From Symbiodinium natans (lineage: Eukaryota > Sar > Dinophyceae > Suessiales > Symbiodiniaceae), in contig CAJNDS010002223.1 of NCBI GenBank assembly GCA_905221605.1, forward strand, positions 266,567-330,566: DNA of 64,000 nt, read 5' to 3'. The notes beneath the pieces are model-generated. The model saw only the letters and a list, made by a program, of their open reading frames with translations. It was not told the origin of the DNA and searched no databases. Positions 22,250 through 32,624 of the stretch are shown here, one piece after another. The position numbers and the translations under genes are program-made. Each line of letters starts with the position of its first letter. Position 1 is the first letter of the stretch.

Positions 22250-22345
22250 ATAGGGTTTAGGGTTAGGGTTTAGGGTTTCGGCTTTAGGGTTTAGGGTTTA
22301 GGGTTTAGGGCTCAGGGTTTAGGGTGTAGGGTTTAGGGTGTAGGG
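22250..22345 (+). repeat. TTTAGGG array with TGTAGGG variants
   Basis: About 13 units, next to the last visible exon of the minus-strand gene 22366-23000. Confidence 0.9.
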
Positions 22346-22365
22346 CTTAGGAGGTAGGGGTTAGC

Positions 22366-22518
22366 TTTGCCCACATTTGTTGAAGGCTCCGAGCCATGCT
22401 GTGGCTTCCAAGGATATCCCCCTGTCCTCCTCGCTGAGGGAGTCGTAGCGCTTGCTATCTTCCACTGATGGACACGAGTCCTGGCTGGCTTTAGGGTTTA
22501 GGGTTTAGGGTTTAGGGT

Positions 22519-22592
<74 letters not shown>

Positions 22593-23000
22593 GGTTTAGG
22601 GTTCAGGGTTCAGGGTTCAGGGTTAAGTCGTAGAGCTTGGATTCCGGGGTGAGGCTTTCGAGTCGAGTTTTGGGGTAGAGCTGCTCCTCACCCTAAACCC
22701 TAAACCCTAAACCCCGAAAGGCTTCGTTAGAGGGCGCTGCTTGATCTCAGAGCCGCTTGGGTTCTGATGCTTGGGGGTTGAGAGCCGTACATCCTGGGGT
22801 TGGGAGGCTCTGTGTCGATGCCCTAAACCCTAAACCCTAAACCCTAATCCCTAGACCCTAAACCCTAATCCCTAAACCCTAAACCCTAAACCCTAAACCC
22901 AATCGGGCCAGCACCGCCGACACGAACACAAGGCCGTTTCTAACTGGCTCAGAACCTCGGCCACAGAGTTTTGCAGTGAGCAGAACTGCTCTGTGAGTCT
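22366..23000 (-). CDS. Unknown gene whose exons alternate with telomere-like arrays
   Basis: Four exon-like blocks: 23000-22899 (RLTEQFCSLQNSVAEVLSQL..., amphipathic), 22822-about 22757 (GIDTEPPNPRMYGSQPPSIR), about 22695-22633 (EEQLYPKTRLESLTPESKLY) and 22480-22366 (DSCPSVEDSKRYDSLSEEDR...). All four begin after AG. The set can be joined in phase 0 throughout, using donors TGG|GTTTAGGG (GT, supplied by the repeat itself), CAA|GCGGCTC (GC), TAC|GACTTA (GA), and AAA|GCTAAC (GC) out of the last block. Every intron is a TTTAGGG or CCCTAAA array. No family recognised. The case rests on texture plus phase. Confidence 0.45.
22490..22625 (+). repeat. TTTAGGG array with a block of TTGAGGG
   Basis: Three TTTAGGG, then about 12 TTGAGGG, then TTCAGGG units: a block-homogenised variant. 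Confidence 0.95.
22825..22899 (-). repeat. CCCTAAA array
   Basis: About ten units including CCCTAAT and CCCTAGA variants. Its edge supplies the GT of the proposed donor at 22899/22898. Confidence 0.95.
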
Positions 23001-23089
23001 CTGCGAGTCGTCTCGGTGTCCCTCTGTGTTTCTGTGAGTCTCTGCGTGTCTCTGTGTGTCCCTGTGTGTCTCTGCGTCTGTGCGTGTGC

Positions 23090-23215
23090 GCGTGCGTGCG
23101 TGCGCGTGTGTGTGGTTGGGTGGGTGGGTGGGTGGGTGGGTGGGTGGGTGATGGAAGATTTGGATACGGGTGGGTGGGTGGTTGGGTGGGTGTGTCTCCG
23201 TCTCTGTGTGTCTTT
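23090..23215 (+). repeat. GT / GGGT simple repeats
   Basis: CGTGTG runs followed by GGGT tetramers (GTGGGTGGGTGG). The preceding 23010-23090 is a CTCTGTGTGTC-type degenerate repeat. Confidence 0.85.
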
Positions 23216-23271
23216 GCGTGTCCCTCTGAGTCTGTGTAGTGGGGTTGGATGGACACAGCCATCTTCTCAGA

Positions 23272-23833
23272 TCAGCTCTTTCCCCCTATGCTCCCTCGTT
23301 GGGGTACTGAACACCAGAAACGAGCCGGAGCATAGGCTCGGCTAAACTCGAGTTCGTAGTCATACATAAGGGACCCGAACTTAAAGGGTCCCCCACAGGC
23401 TGGACAAATCGCAGCTTTCACGGTGTAATGGGACCGTGCCCAAGACGTCAAGCACCACCCCGGGAAGAAGGGGTGGGACAAAACTGCGATGGCTGAGAAC
23501 CGGGCACCGCGATCCCGGACCAGCTACGAAGACGTGTGTCAAAGTGAAGTCTTCCTGAGCAATGCAGGGCTGGAGAGGAATCCCGTCTGGCATGCTTTCA
23601 TCACAGGGCTCGAGCAGTCGAGGGGCCGGTTGCACGGCTTTGTTTTCAGGATTCCTAACAACTCTTTAAGCCACAAGCCCCTGCCCTCCCTGTCAGGTCT
23701 TCAAGGTGGACTTGTAGGGTCCAGTATCCCTGCCAAGAATCAGAGCTTTCCAGTACCTTGGCACCACAGAAGCTTTGAAGGGTTCAGGGAACAAGCTGCA
23801 GGGCGTACCAACTACATCGGAACAGCAGCATGA
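23272..23833. CDS. Two divergent candidate ORFs, unknown
   Basis: Minus strand 23272-23481 contains AAICPACGGPFKFGSLMYDY (a CPxCG half zinc-ribbon). Plus strand 23489-23833 starts MAENRAPRSRTSYEDVCQSE. They point away from each other and are only 7 bp apart. Neither has a confident family; one or both may be chance. Confidence 0.3.
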
Positions 23834-24125
23834 AGCGGCTTTCGCAACACATCTGGGCTCCAGGCTAAGTTAAACTTCGTGCCGCTGTTTGAGCTGTGAT
23901 AAGGGTCCGCCTTAGGTGCAGGTTCAAACGCTACCTACTCGCACCTGAGCCCCAAACTCTGGATTTCGAACTGCTGCGACTTAAACCCAAGCCTGAACCT
24001 TCTGTGCCACTCCCATTATCCTTTCGAGAGCTGTCGACGAATCAATTCTGAGACTCAGGCTAAAGGAGTGAGGACATGCCTGACCAAGCAAGACCGGGTC
24101 CAGGGCTTGAAGATGTTCATGAGAC

Positions 24126-24205
24126 CGGTTTAGGGTTTAGGGGTTAGGGTTTAGGGTTTTGGGTTCAGGGTTCAGGGTTTCGGGTTTAGGGTTTAGGGTT
24201 TTGTG
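24126..24205 (+). repeat. TTTAGGG array
   Basis: About ten units with TTCAGGG and TTTCGGG variants, directly after the last visible exon block of the minus-strand gene. Confidence 0.9.
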
Positions 24206-24860
24206 GTCATTGCAAGGTAAGCCATCGTAAGTCTTAAGAGTTTTGCTCCGGAACCCTAGCCACACCCAGACCCTGCAGTCATCAAAGCCCACCGGTCGGA
24301 CTGGGCGGAAACCTCGAAGTTCGAGTGTCAATCCTATGTAGCGAACTCCGCAACAGGCGAAAAGAACACCCTGACGACAACCGGGCGACAAAGCAGGCGC
24401 GAGTAATATTAATATTAAGAATAATACTACTATTTAGTAATTCTAAATATTCATACTAGTACTAATAATATAAATATTAGACAGGGGCCCATGGAGGCCC
24501 CCTTTTAACCCGACTTCGATGGGTCTTTAGGCGCCGCGAGAAAAGGATTCGGGGGGCCGGGGGATGCCTGATGTCATATTGAGCTCGCCCTCGCTGGGAC
24601 CCACCATCGTACGACTTCACCTCAAGGAGTCGAAAGAAGGGTTTAGGGTTTAGGGGTTAGGGTTTAGGGTTTAGGGTTTAGGGTTTCGGGTTTAGAGTTT
24701 AGGGTTTCGGGTTTAGGGTTTAGGGTTTAGGGTTTAGGGTTTCAACTCAATAAAAGGCTGGCCTTTAGGCGGGTCTAGGGCCCACAAACGTTGCAGACGG
24801 GCCACTTTCAGCCGCTCGTTCAGAAGAACTGGTCTCGATGGAGAGGTCGGGGCCGGCAAC
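24205..24860 (-). CDS. Unknown gene, three exon-like blocks between telomere-like arrays
   Basis: 24860-about 24755 (LPAPTSPSRPVLLNERLKVA...RLWALDPPKGQ) starts after TCCAG|G. 24610-about 24505 (VKSYDGGSQRGRAQYDIRHP...) starts after TTGAG|G. 24372-about 24210 (GVLFACCGVRYIGLTLELRG..., ...KTYDGLPCNDHK) starts after GTCAG|G. Donors CTA|GACCCG (GA) and CGG|GTTAAA (GT) allow phase 0 throughout. Basic and Arg-rich in the middle block. No family recognised. Confidence 0.4.
24640..24745 (+). repeat. TTTAGGG array with TTTCGGG variants
   Basis: About 14 units, lying in the proposed first intron of the gene at 24.2-24.9 kb. A second short array follows at 24880-24925. Confidence 0.95.
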
Positions 24861-25067
24861 CTGGACCGGTTCCAATCAGGGTTTAGGGTTTAGGGTTTAG
24901 GGTTATAAGGTTTAGGGTTTAGGGCTTCGGAACCCTGATGACCCATTGCTTCGAGTTTGCGGTTTGAACAACCTTTCCGAAACGAATTCCCCCCCCACCT
25001 GACCACTTCAAGCCTAAAGCCCTATGATTCAAGACACGACCTTCAAAAGCAGACTCAGCCAAGACAT

Positions 25068-25388
25068 ACATATATAAATATATTAATATATTAATATATT
25101 AATATATTAATATATTAATATATTAATATATTCATATATTAATATATTAATATATTAATATATTAATATATTAATATATTAATATATTAATATATTAATA
25201 TATTAATATATTATATATTAATATATTAATATATAAATATATAAATATATAAATATATATATATATATAAATATATAAATATATAAATATATAAATATAT
25301 AAATATATAAATATATAAATATATAAATATATAAATATATAAATATATAAATATATAAAAATATAAATATATATATATATATATATTA
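25068..25388. repeat. AT satellite, octamers TATTAATA then TAAATATA
   Basis: About 320 bp of pure A/T. The first half is an 8-bp unit ATATTAAT (self-complementary), the second half ATATAAAT, ending in (AT)n. Such DNA would readily unwind or extrude cruciforms. Confidence 0.95.
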
Positions 25389-25429
25389 CAGTATATATCT
25401 TTAGTTAGGCCGTGGCGCCCTCAACCCTG

Positions 25430-26424
25430 AACCTCAGACCGTGATACTCCAAGTGGGGCAAAAGCCCAAAGTGTCCACGTCTTGAAGTCTGGGGCCATGC
25501 ACTTCGGTGACCAAGCCCCGCACTTAAATCGTGCTCTCCCGGGCCCTAAACCCTAAACAGGCCCTGGACCTCTTGACCATAAAAATTTTGGGACTTGCAA
25601 TGACTTGGCCGGAAATGTCGAGGGCTCCGACTCCGGCGTTCCTCCGGGTGGGCCGGCCATCACCTCGCTTCTCTGGATCTTGTTGAACCCTGTCGACCCT
25701 AGGTTCCTTTCACGTGCTTGTGCGACGCTACTCACGCTCCGGACTTCTGTCAAGACTTTCGCAACTTCGCCCCGTCGACCGCGAATCCGAAAATGTAAGT
25801 TTCAGCGAAGTCTGTCGTGCTAGCTGGGTGGCAGCCTCCGCTTTTTGGACTCTGGGCTTCGGCTTGAGTGATTCGAGAAAGAACAAGCCCTCCATGAGGT
25901 CCTGGCCCTCTCCCAAAGCGGCAAGTTGGGACACGTTGCTCGAGCCAAGAAACGTGCGCAAGCAGGACTTGGGACTGGGTCGGCCCTTGACCTCTAAACT
26001 TAAATTTAAGGGAAGAATTAACAGGAGGCACACTGAAGTGGAAGCGTTCAAAGGGTTGCATGCTGCGAGTCGGCGGAAGGCTTCAAATGAATAAAGACCT
26101 AGGCCTCACTTGGGACAGCAGAAAGACCCAGACAACTCCAAACTGGTTCCACAACATTCGGGCTCTGCTCTTCTGGATGGAACCAAAAACGTGAACTCTG
26201 CATCCGAGAAGCCCCGCTACGTACAGTCAAAGCTTAGCCAAACCCTGAACTTCAAACCAGAGCACAAACACCGAACCCGCAAACCTCCAAACGGCCCTAG
26301 AAGCCCCCTCCCCCCAGTAAGCTTCAGAAACCTTGAAGAACCGCATCTGAACAAACCACCTGGTACCACCTGCATCTGCATTTCGATGCCCTACATCAAA
26401 CCGCCGGACGGCCGGGCCGAAACT
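25430..26424. other. Unassigned; overlapping ORFs on both strands
   Basis: + strand ORF 25714-26094 (126 codons) and minus-strand ORFs 25728-26051 and 25750-26061 all look moderately protein-like and cannot all be real. + strand ORF 26110-26448 runs into the next TTTAGGG array. No family recognised. Confidence 0.3.
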
Positions 26425-26555
26425 CTCGGTTTAGGGTTTAGGGTTTAGGGTTTAGGGTTTAGGGTTTAGGGTTTAGGGTTTAGGGTTTAGGGTTTAGGGT
26501 TTAGGGTTTAGGGTTTAGGGCTTAGGGTTTAGGGTTTAGGGTTTCGGATTTAGGG
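26425..26555 (+). repeat. TTTAGGG array
   Basis: About 18 nearly perfect units. A 22-base run of G follows at about 26716-26731 and a CCCTAAA array at 26755-26806. Confidence 0.95.
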
Positions 26556-26801
26556 TTCTACGATCCAACGAGACCATGGCACGCCTTGGAGCTATGAGAG
26601 GGCCCGCAAGAAGCCCAAAGCCCCCCCTGTGCTATCTGAAAGCAAGCCTGGTTGATCTAGAGTGTCCGTCTTGGGGTCTGCGCTAGTAGGGCTCAGCAGG
26701 CCTTCCCCATGGTTGTGGGGGGGGGGGGGGGTGGTCGTGAAATCTTCAAGGCCAAAACCCTAAACCCTAAACCCTAAACACTAAACCCTAAACCCTAAAC
26801 C

Positions 26802-28069
26802 CTAAAACGCGGCGTGCAATGCTGCATACTGTTCACGGAATCCATGACCACCAACCTGTCCTGCGGCGGCAAAAGCGGGCTTTTGGGGGGGGAGTTTGTG
26901 GGGTTTGGGGGGGTTTGTGGTTGTGGTTTGGGGGGGGTTTGGGGGGGTTGGGGGGGGTTTGGGGGGGGTGGGGGGGTTTGGGGGGGGGTTTGGGGGGGGT
27001 TTGGGGGGGGTTTGGGGGGGGTTTGGGGGGTTTTTTGGGGGTTTGGAAGTCAAACCCCCCCAAGCACCCTGCAGCCGAAGAAAGAAATCATGTCGAGCTT
27101 GCGAAGGCATCGCACATGCTACACGAATGACATCGAATGAATGCACACAAATCGGCCTCTTCCCGAAAGACTCAAAAACCAACCTTTCAGACCCCGAAAC
27201 CTGAGTCGAAACTTTTGCGAGTATCCTTCTCATGGTAACCAGCTCAGTTTGTGGAAGGCTACAACACTTGGGCTGGTCTTTTGGCGTCCTTAGTCCTTGG
27301 TTTTTTGGGGGGAGGAGAACTACGCAGGGTTTCAGTTTGGGAATTGGGAGCATTGTCAGGTATGGGCATGCAAATGCAGGGCACGGTCCCCGGCGGAGAG
27401 GCTGGCGAGGCCCCTGCCGAAACAAGCTCCCAGGCTGTTAGGGTTTTGACCCCGAAGCCCCGGACCCTGTACCCTAAATGGCGGTTCAAGAGGATGGATT
27501 CAGGTTGGAAGAGATGACTTTCCCTAACCCTGCAACCCCGCTCCCGAAGCCTTACCCCAAATCCTGTCAATTGGCCAACTTTATTGGCCCCATTGAACAC
27601 TGCACCCTTAGCCACCCTCTTGCCCCTACCAGGCAGGGTTTCCCAATCAAATCTTTGGCACATAGCTTCTAAAGGGGATGCAAAAAGACTGACAACTCCA
27701 ACGAAACATCGCACTATTCCCGCAGTAAGCAATCAAAAACCAGCGCCTCATGCACCGTTCGTCCAACCCATGTGCATCCCGGAAGGCCAACAAGTCTGCC
27801 TCAAGGAAGCGTGCACAGGTGGGCATGTTGAATGAGAGGGGGCTTCTCTGCACAGGTGGGCATGTTGAATGAGAGGGGGCTTCTCGGAGGCCAAAGCTCT
27901 TACAACTTCTGGTTCTATCCTCAACGAACCTTGATTCTGAGAAAGGACATGCCCAAGAAGCGACCTCCTCCATTTCGGGCACACGCAGCAGCTGTTTCCG
28001 CACTGCACTATAAGATACCTTATATGATAAGATCAATGTGTTGTCTGAACATTCCACTGCTAACGACAT
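26802..28069 (-). CDS. Candidate gene with optional proline-rich segment, unknown
   Basis: Protein-like blocks: 28069-about 27750 (MSLAVECSDNTLILSYKVSY... and LEADLLAFRDAHGLDERCMR), about 27700-27545 (SPLEAMCQRFDWETLPGRGK...), about 27250-27070 (TMRRILAKVSTQVSGSERLV...ARHDFFLRLQ) and 26870-26802 (GQVGGHGFREQYAALHAAF, stop). Between the last two the frame stays open across the GGGGGTTTG repeat and would encode a roughly 55-residue Pro/Asn/Thr/Lys linker. Alternatively it is a GT-AG intron (CTGCAGG|GTGCTT ... GCCGCAG|GA), and both readings keep the same downstream frame. No family recognised. The first two blocks are in different frames and need an intron or a frameshift. Confidence 0.4.
26880..27058 (+). 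repeat. G-rich repeat, unit TTTGGGGGGG
   Basis: About 17 G-runs of 5-9 separated by TTT, GTG or single T. A very strong G-quadruplex candidate on the + strand. Read on the minus strand it encodes PPNPPQTPPKPP-type sequence. Confidence 0.95.
27812..27885 (+). repeat. 37-bp tandem duplication
   Basis: TGCACAGGTGGGCATGTTGA... occurs twice head to tail (27812 and 27849) with no mismatch seen. The unit length is not a multiple of 3, so in the minus-strand candidate frame it would shift the reading frame. Confidence 0.9.
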
Positions 28070-28080
28070 GGCAAATCTGA

Positions 28081-29186
28081 AGTCAAACCGTTGCTGCAGA
28101 TGGGCCGAACAAACAAAACAACGGATCGCGGCACTTGCAATGTCAGCAACAACAAGACCTCATGAAATGTTGAAGTGAAAGCTGGCAGTATTAGGGGGCT
28201 GAAGATGTCACTTGCGGCTTGGGGAAGCCGTATCAAAGCACTTGAAAAATGGAAGTGTAGGCGTTCGAGTTTATCGGAGGAATCAGTTGTCTAGTCGAAA
28301 GGGGGAGGAGCAAACTTGGACTGCCTAACACAACGTAGCTGCCAAGATGGGGATACTGTGCGCTGAGGCTTACCATACTGCGCTACTCTGTACTGAACTG
28401 CACGATGGTAAAAGTACATGACATGTGTCCAAAATGGGGTTGCAGACCTGGCGCCCTCTACCAGACATTTTTTCGAAACACTGAGGCATGATGCAGCATA
28501 GATTGGCACTTCTGCACTGCTACGACGCTACTTCTTTCGTGCTGCGACGATGACGTCGTTGGCAACTGCTACTACTACTGCTCCTGCTACCCCTCCCTCA
28601 AGGGGTTGGTTCTCTCTCCTGCCCTCTATAACCCTCTATAACCCTTAGCTACGAAAAGTCCGTCCCTCAACATTCGCCTATGTCATATACTACAAAGATG
28701 CAATTGCAAAAAGTCAGAGTTTCTGCTTCTATCTCCAACTCCATGAAATGACTAATCATGCCTTGCAAAGCCCTTTTATCCTCTCTACTGTAACTCGTGC
28801 TTCATCAATATCCAACACCCAAGCCCCAATCTTGTACGATCTGCATGTAGAGACTGTTGTTGCAATTGTTGTTTTCCCGCTTCGCCGAGGCCTAAGCATC
28901 CCTAAGCTCCTGCCCCAGCATTCCGCATTCCAGGTTCATCTTCTTGCGCGTTCGCAAACGCCTGTCAGAAACTTCAAGCCCTTGCTCAAGGATATGATTC
29001 AATATCGTCGCTATGCTACTGGCACCGTAGCATAGCAAAGCAGCTACCAGCACAAACTGTTGCAGGGGAGCATGGACCTGCCCTGGCTGCTACTTTCAAT
29101 ACCGTGGTACGTTTGAGGTGAGGGAGGAACTGAGCGAGGTATTGTGCAGGACATGGCATTGAATCTGTGTAGCACAGGCAGTGTCT
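28081..29186. other. Intergenic region downstream of the SLOG-SLATT gene
   Basis: No recognisable gene. + strand ORF 28748-29035 and minus ORF 28291-28509 are unremarkable. The part next to 29186 would hold the 3' UTR of the minus-strand gene. Confidence 0.4.
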
Positions 29187-31624
29187 TCACATTCCACGCA
29201 AAGCCCGCATGAGCTTCTGCATGTCAAACCAGGCCTTGTTGTCTTCCAGCTTGGCAAGGCTGGCTGCCCAAATACCAACCTCGTGGCAAATCACCTCCTG
29301 AAAGGGAAGGACATGACAAAGGCTTCCACCCCGCGCACTTAGAGTCCGACTGCTACGTTATCTACGTTGCTCTATGCAACATGTATCCAACCTCCCCAGC
29401 TGTCCTCAACTGAATTGACCAAGAGGTTTATGCGATCAGGCGAAGCCTGCTCCACCTCTGTCAAGCTTGTCCACCAGGTCTTGATGCTCTTCAGAGACTG
29501 CACAGCTTCTGTATATCTGCGAAGCTTCAGATCCAACCCTGAGAACTCCTGCCATGCTGTAAGGGAGCTATAGATGCTTGCTGACAAAGCCACCCATGTG
29601 CTCAGTCCAAAAAAGCTCAGTGCTGCGGAGGTGAAGGAACAGAACAAGAAAGCGATCCGTAGTTGTCCCTGCCGCTTGCCAACTGTCGGTATCTTTGCCT
29701 GATAGAAGGCAATTTGTGGCACCAAGCGAAAATCTACATATCTGGAAGGCTTCACTGGCGAATAGAAATCATCAGAGTCGCCTTTCGGATCCAGTTTGTT
29801 AGGTGGAGCATGTCTAAAGATGGAATCTGGATAGGCTTTCTCCATTGTACTGAAAAGCAGACTCGATCCTTCCGCAACTACTGATTTCTTCCATGCTCGT
29901 ATCCGCTCGCACAAAACTTTCTGGGGTTTCTCATGGTTAGATGACATCCCGAACATCTTTGTGCGAGTTCTATAGTGCCATGTAATACTCTGCAAAGTAC
30001 AGGCGCTGCTCCGAAGAACACGCCAGCGCTCTGTGGGTTTCAGAAGCGCAGAGAAGGAGGCAATGCTTGCAGCCAGCAAGGTCGTGATGAATGTCGGTGC
30101 ACTTGGGTCCACTTCGACACCAGCAAGGGTGGCAGCATCTGCCAGGAGAACAGATAATGCAACGGCCAATATTGTCAAAAGTAATACCCCTGCATACGTC
30201 CTTTTGCTGATCAACTTGTAACGGTCTGAAAGGTAAAACTTGGCATCGAACTCAGACCAAGCGTCGGCTAGCAGGGCTACACCTTGAGCATCCTCTGTCT
30301 TTGGCAATCTGTCTCGTATGACCACCTTTTGAATCTCCTCCTTGCACCCAGACAGGTCTGAGCAATGAGCGACGCGCAAGTGATGATGTCTGATTATCCT
30401 TGACATTTGCAGAGCACGAGCGTATGCCTGCGTCATTTTTGCTTTCTCGTCAGCAAATTTCTTGTATGTATCAAAGCCCTTGGTGTATTTTTCGCTGAAC
30501 CAATGCATTAAGTCTTCAACCTGCACGCGAATCTCCGCTTCTGCCGTAGGACCACGATCCTCTTGGGAATTTTGCATTGCTATGTAGAACAAGCTAGTCG
30601 CCATAGAGTCATTATAATCCCATTTACATCCTGCAGCATGCAGAGTCTCCTCAAGCTCTTCGTAGACCTCCTTCACTCCCTCCAGTCTCACGTCTGATGG
30701 CCACTTCCGTGGATTGACAAGTATCGTTGGGCTGCCGCTTTCCAACGAGGTCAGAACCGCCCCAAGCGAAGCCTCATCCCCCTCAACCATGTTTGAAATC
30801 CCTGTTTTAAATGCAATGCATGGCAAATGTTCCATCAAATGTTGAGTAAGGGCCGAAGTCAAAGACCCAAATGCTGTGTGATCGATCTCCCTTTCCAGTT
30901 CGTTGACCCCGTCGCACAGAAGGTAGTGATCGAAGCTACCATTCAAATCATATGAGCCGACTGTCCCAGTGGCACCGAAGAATTTGCTGAGTAGAGTCCT
31001 GTGTCGCCTTCTCCACGTGGGACTAGCCTTCCGAAATTGATGCCACGCGGCAGTAGGTTCCTCATAAGCATAAACCTGCTTCATGTCGCATGTCATAGCC
31101 AAAACACTAAAACGCCGGTGTATGCCAAAACGGCTTCGGTGTATCTGCATGACTTTGGACAAAGCTTCTGTCAGCAGACAGCTGCCACCAGTTGCATGCA
31201 CAAGTATGAGAGCATTGGTGTCCACAGCCAACGGGACCAGGACTTCTTCCATGAAGTTGTAAAGCCTCTCCTCCGCAAGCAACGCGTCTTCCATGTCTTT
31301 CTCCCACGGCAGTGCCACTGTCACGTTGGTTCTCTGTCGAGTCTGTACCCAAGCACAGCTTCCGCTTGATTGCAAGAATCGAATGACCAGCTTTGGTGTC
31401 GGAATTTCAAAAGCCTCTAACACACGCTTGATGGAGCCTGGTGTGCTCGCAAGAAGGCGTGCCTGCTTGTTTGTCACGAACAATACTTTGTGCTTAGACC
31501 CAGAAGCCAGTGTTATGTCTTCCACCATGCGATACATGGTACGCGCCTTTAGCTCTTGCAAATCAGCTTCGGTCTCCGCATCTGATATACCTTCCCCATC
31601 CTCATCGTCACGCATCTTTCCCAT
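29187..31624 (-). CDS. TRPM-type SLOG (LSDAT) domain + SLATT-like four-helix membrane protein
   Basis: Exon 1 31624-29405 (740 codons), intron 29404-29298, exon 2 29297-29187 (36 codons and TGA): 776 residues. Residues about 45-345 match the SLOG domain found in TRPM channels: TPKLVIRFL, a NALILVHATGG loop, HYLLCDG then EREID (233-248), and LPCIAF. Residues 365-470 are helical and charged. Two hydrophobic hairpins follow (about 477-498 with 510-530, and 655-675 with 677-693), the usual look of SLATT 2TM modules, with a conserved-looking RYTEAVQSL...WW.SL tail. The long ORF ends in non-family sequence (DSWGGWIHVA). Splicing GTTGAG|GACAGC to TTTCAG|GAGGTG (GA-AG, phase 0) instead gives SVE-EVICHEVGIW..., which restores the E.vi..E...W pattern. 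In bacteria SLOG and SLATT domains pair as nucleotide sensor and membrane effector; in TRPM the SLOG domain binds ADP-ribose-type ligands. Role inferred: membrane protein gated by a nucleotide. The frame stays open upstream of the ATG to about 31716, so the N-terminus could be longer. Confidence 0.8.
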
Positions 31625-31716
31625 GTCTGAGAAATCCGCTGACGCGAAAGGAGCCCGTGCAGCGCCACGAACCTGCGATAGCTTTCTGAAATGACAAAGC
31701 TTCTGCAGAAGGGCTC

Positions 31717-32427
31717 AGGATGCTCCAGGTAAGGGTTTGTCTCTACCAGGACGCCGCTACAGAATGGTTCCTTCAACATCCCAAACATCAAATAAAAGAA
31801 TACAAAAGACGACAACCCAGCAGAATTCTGAGCGGAAAGCGCAGAGATTCGCAAAGCTTCACTTAGACATGCATCTCCCCAGTATGGAAAATCTCATATC
31901 TTCAGAACGTATATACAGCGTGTCATCCCAAGTAAGCAAAACAAGTCGGAGAACTCATGTAGACGCCCGGAGCCATGCAGATGCCCCAATAAGCAAAACA
32001 GTTAGGAGAAGTCACGCACACTCCTCAAAAACAGAACTCTTCAGAGGTCCATTCAGATGCCACAATAAGCAACTTCTGCGTTCGGACCTCTGTCCCTACA
32101 ACTGTGGTCTATGTCCGGATACCATGTCATTCCTTTCGCTTCTCGGTCTTTAACCCTACGGCCCGAACCCTAGAGCCCGAACCTTGAAACTCCAAGCCTT
32201 AAACCTGTTCTCGTTTTGGGTTTTGGTTTTTTTTTTGGTCCGTTTTCTTGGTTTTTCCTGGGAAAATCATAGGATTTATACTACTTTTCGTTTGTTTGTT
32301 CACTTAATTTTGCTCGAATCCCGGATCCCTCATAATGTTTGTTTTCTTGGTTTTCCCATAGAAAAGCCTCTGTTCCCTTCATATTTTGTTAGGTTCATGC
32401 TACTTTTCATGTGAAATCGGTATTAGC
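31717..32427. other. Intergenic; weak direct repeats
   Basis: CAGATGCC(C/A)CAATAAGCAA occurs near 31978 and 32055. TTTTCTTGGTTTT...TACTACTTTTC-type sequence occurs twice about 100 bp apart (32240 and 32341). No gene recognised. Confidence 0.4.
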
Positions 32428-32570
32428 GGGTGGGGGTGGGGGTGGGGGTGGGGGTGGGGGTGGGGGTGGGGGTGGGGGTGGTGGGGGTGGGGGTGGGGGT
32501 GGGGGTGGGGGTGGGGGTGGGGGTGGGTGGGGGTGTGGGGGGGGGTGGGGGTGGGGGTGCGGTGTGGCAA
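32428..32570 (+). repeat. GGGGGT hexamer array
   Basis: About 20 GGGGGT units with a few GGTGGT breaks; encodes poly-Gly or Gly-Val. Strong G-quadruplex potential. Confidence 0.95.
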
Positions 32571-32624
32571 AAAGACTCATCTTGCACGGCTAACAAAAGC
32601 GGGGGGGTGGGGGGGGGGCGCGCG

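Noticed and set aside
27217-28069. A bacterial-style defence island around the SLOG-SLATT gene
   Set aside because: Neighbouring candidates are unrelated spliced eukaryotic exons; no operon, nucleotide cyclase or other partner domain is visible.
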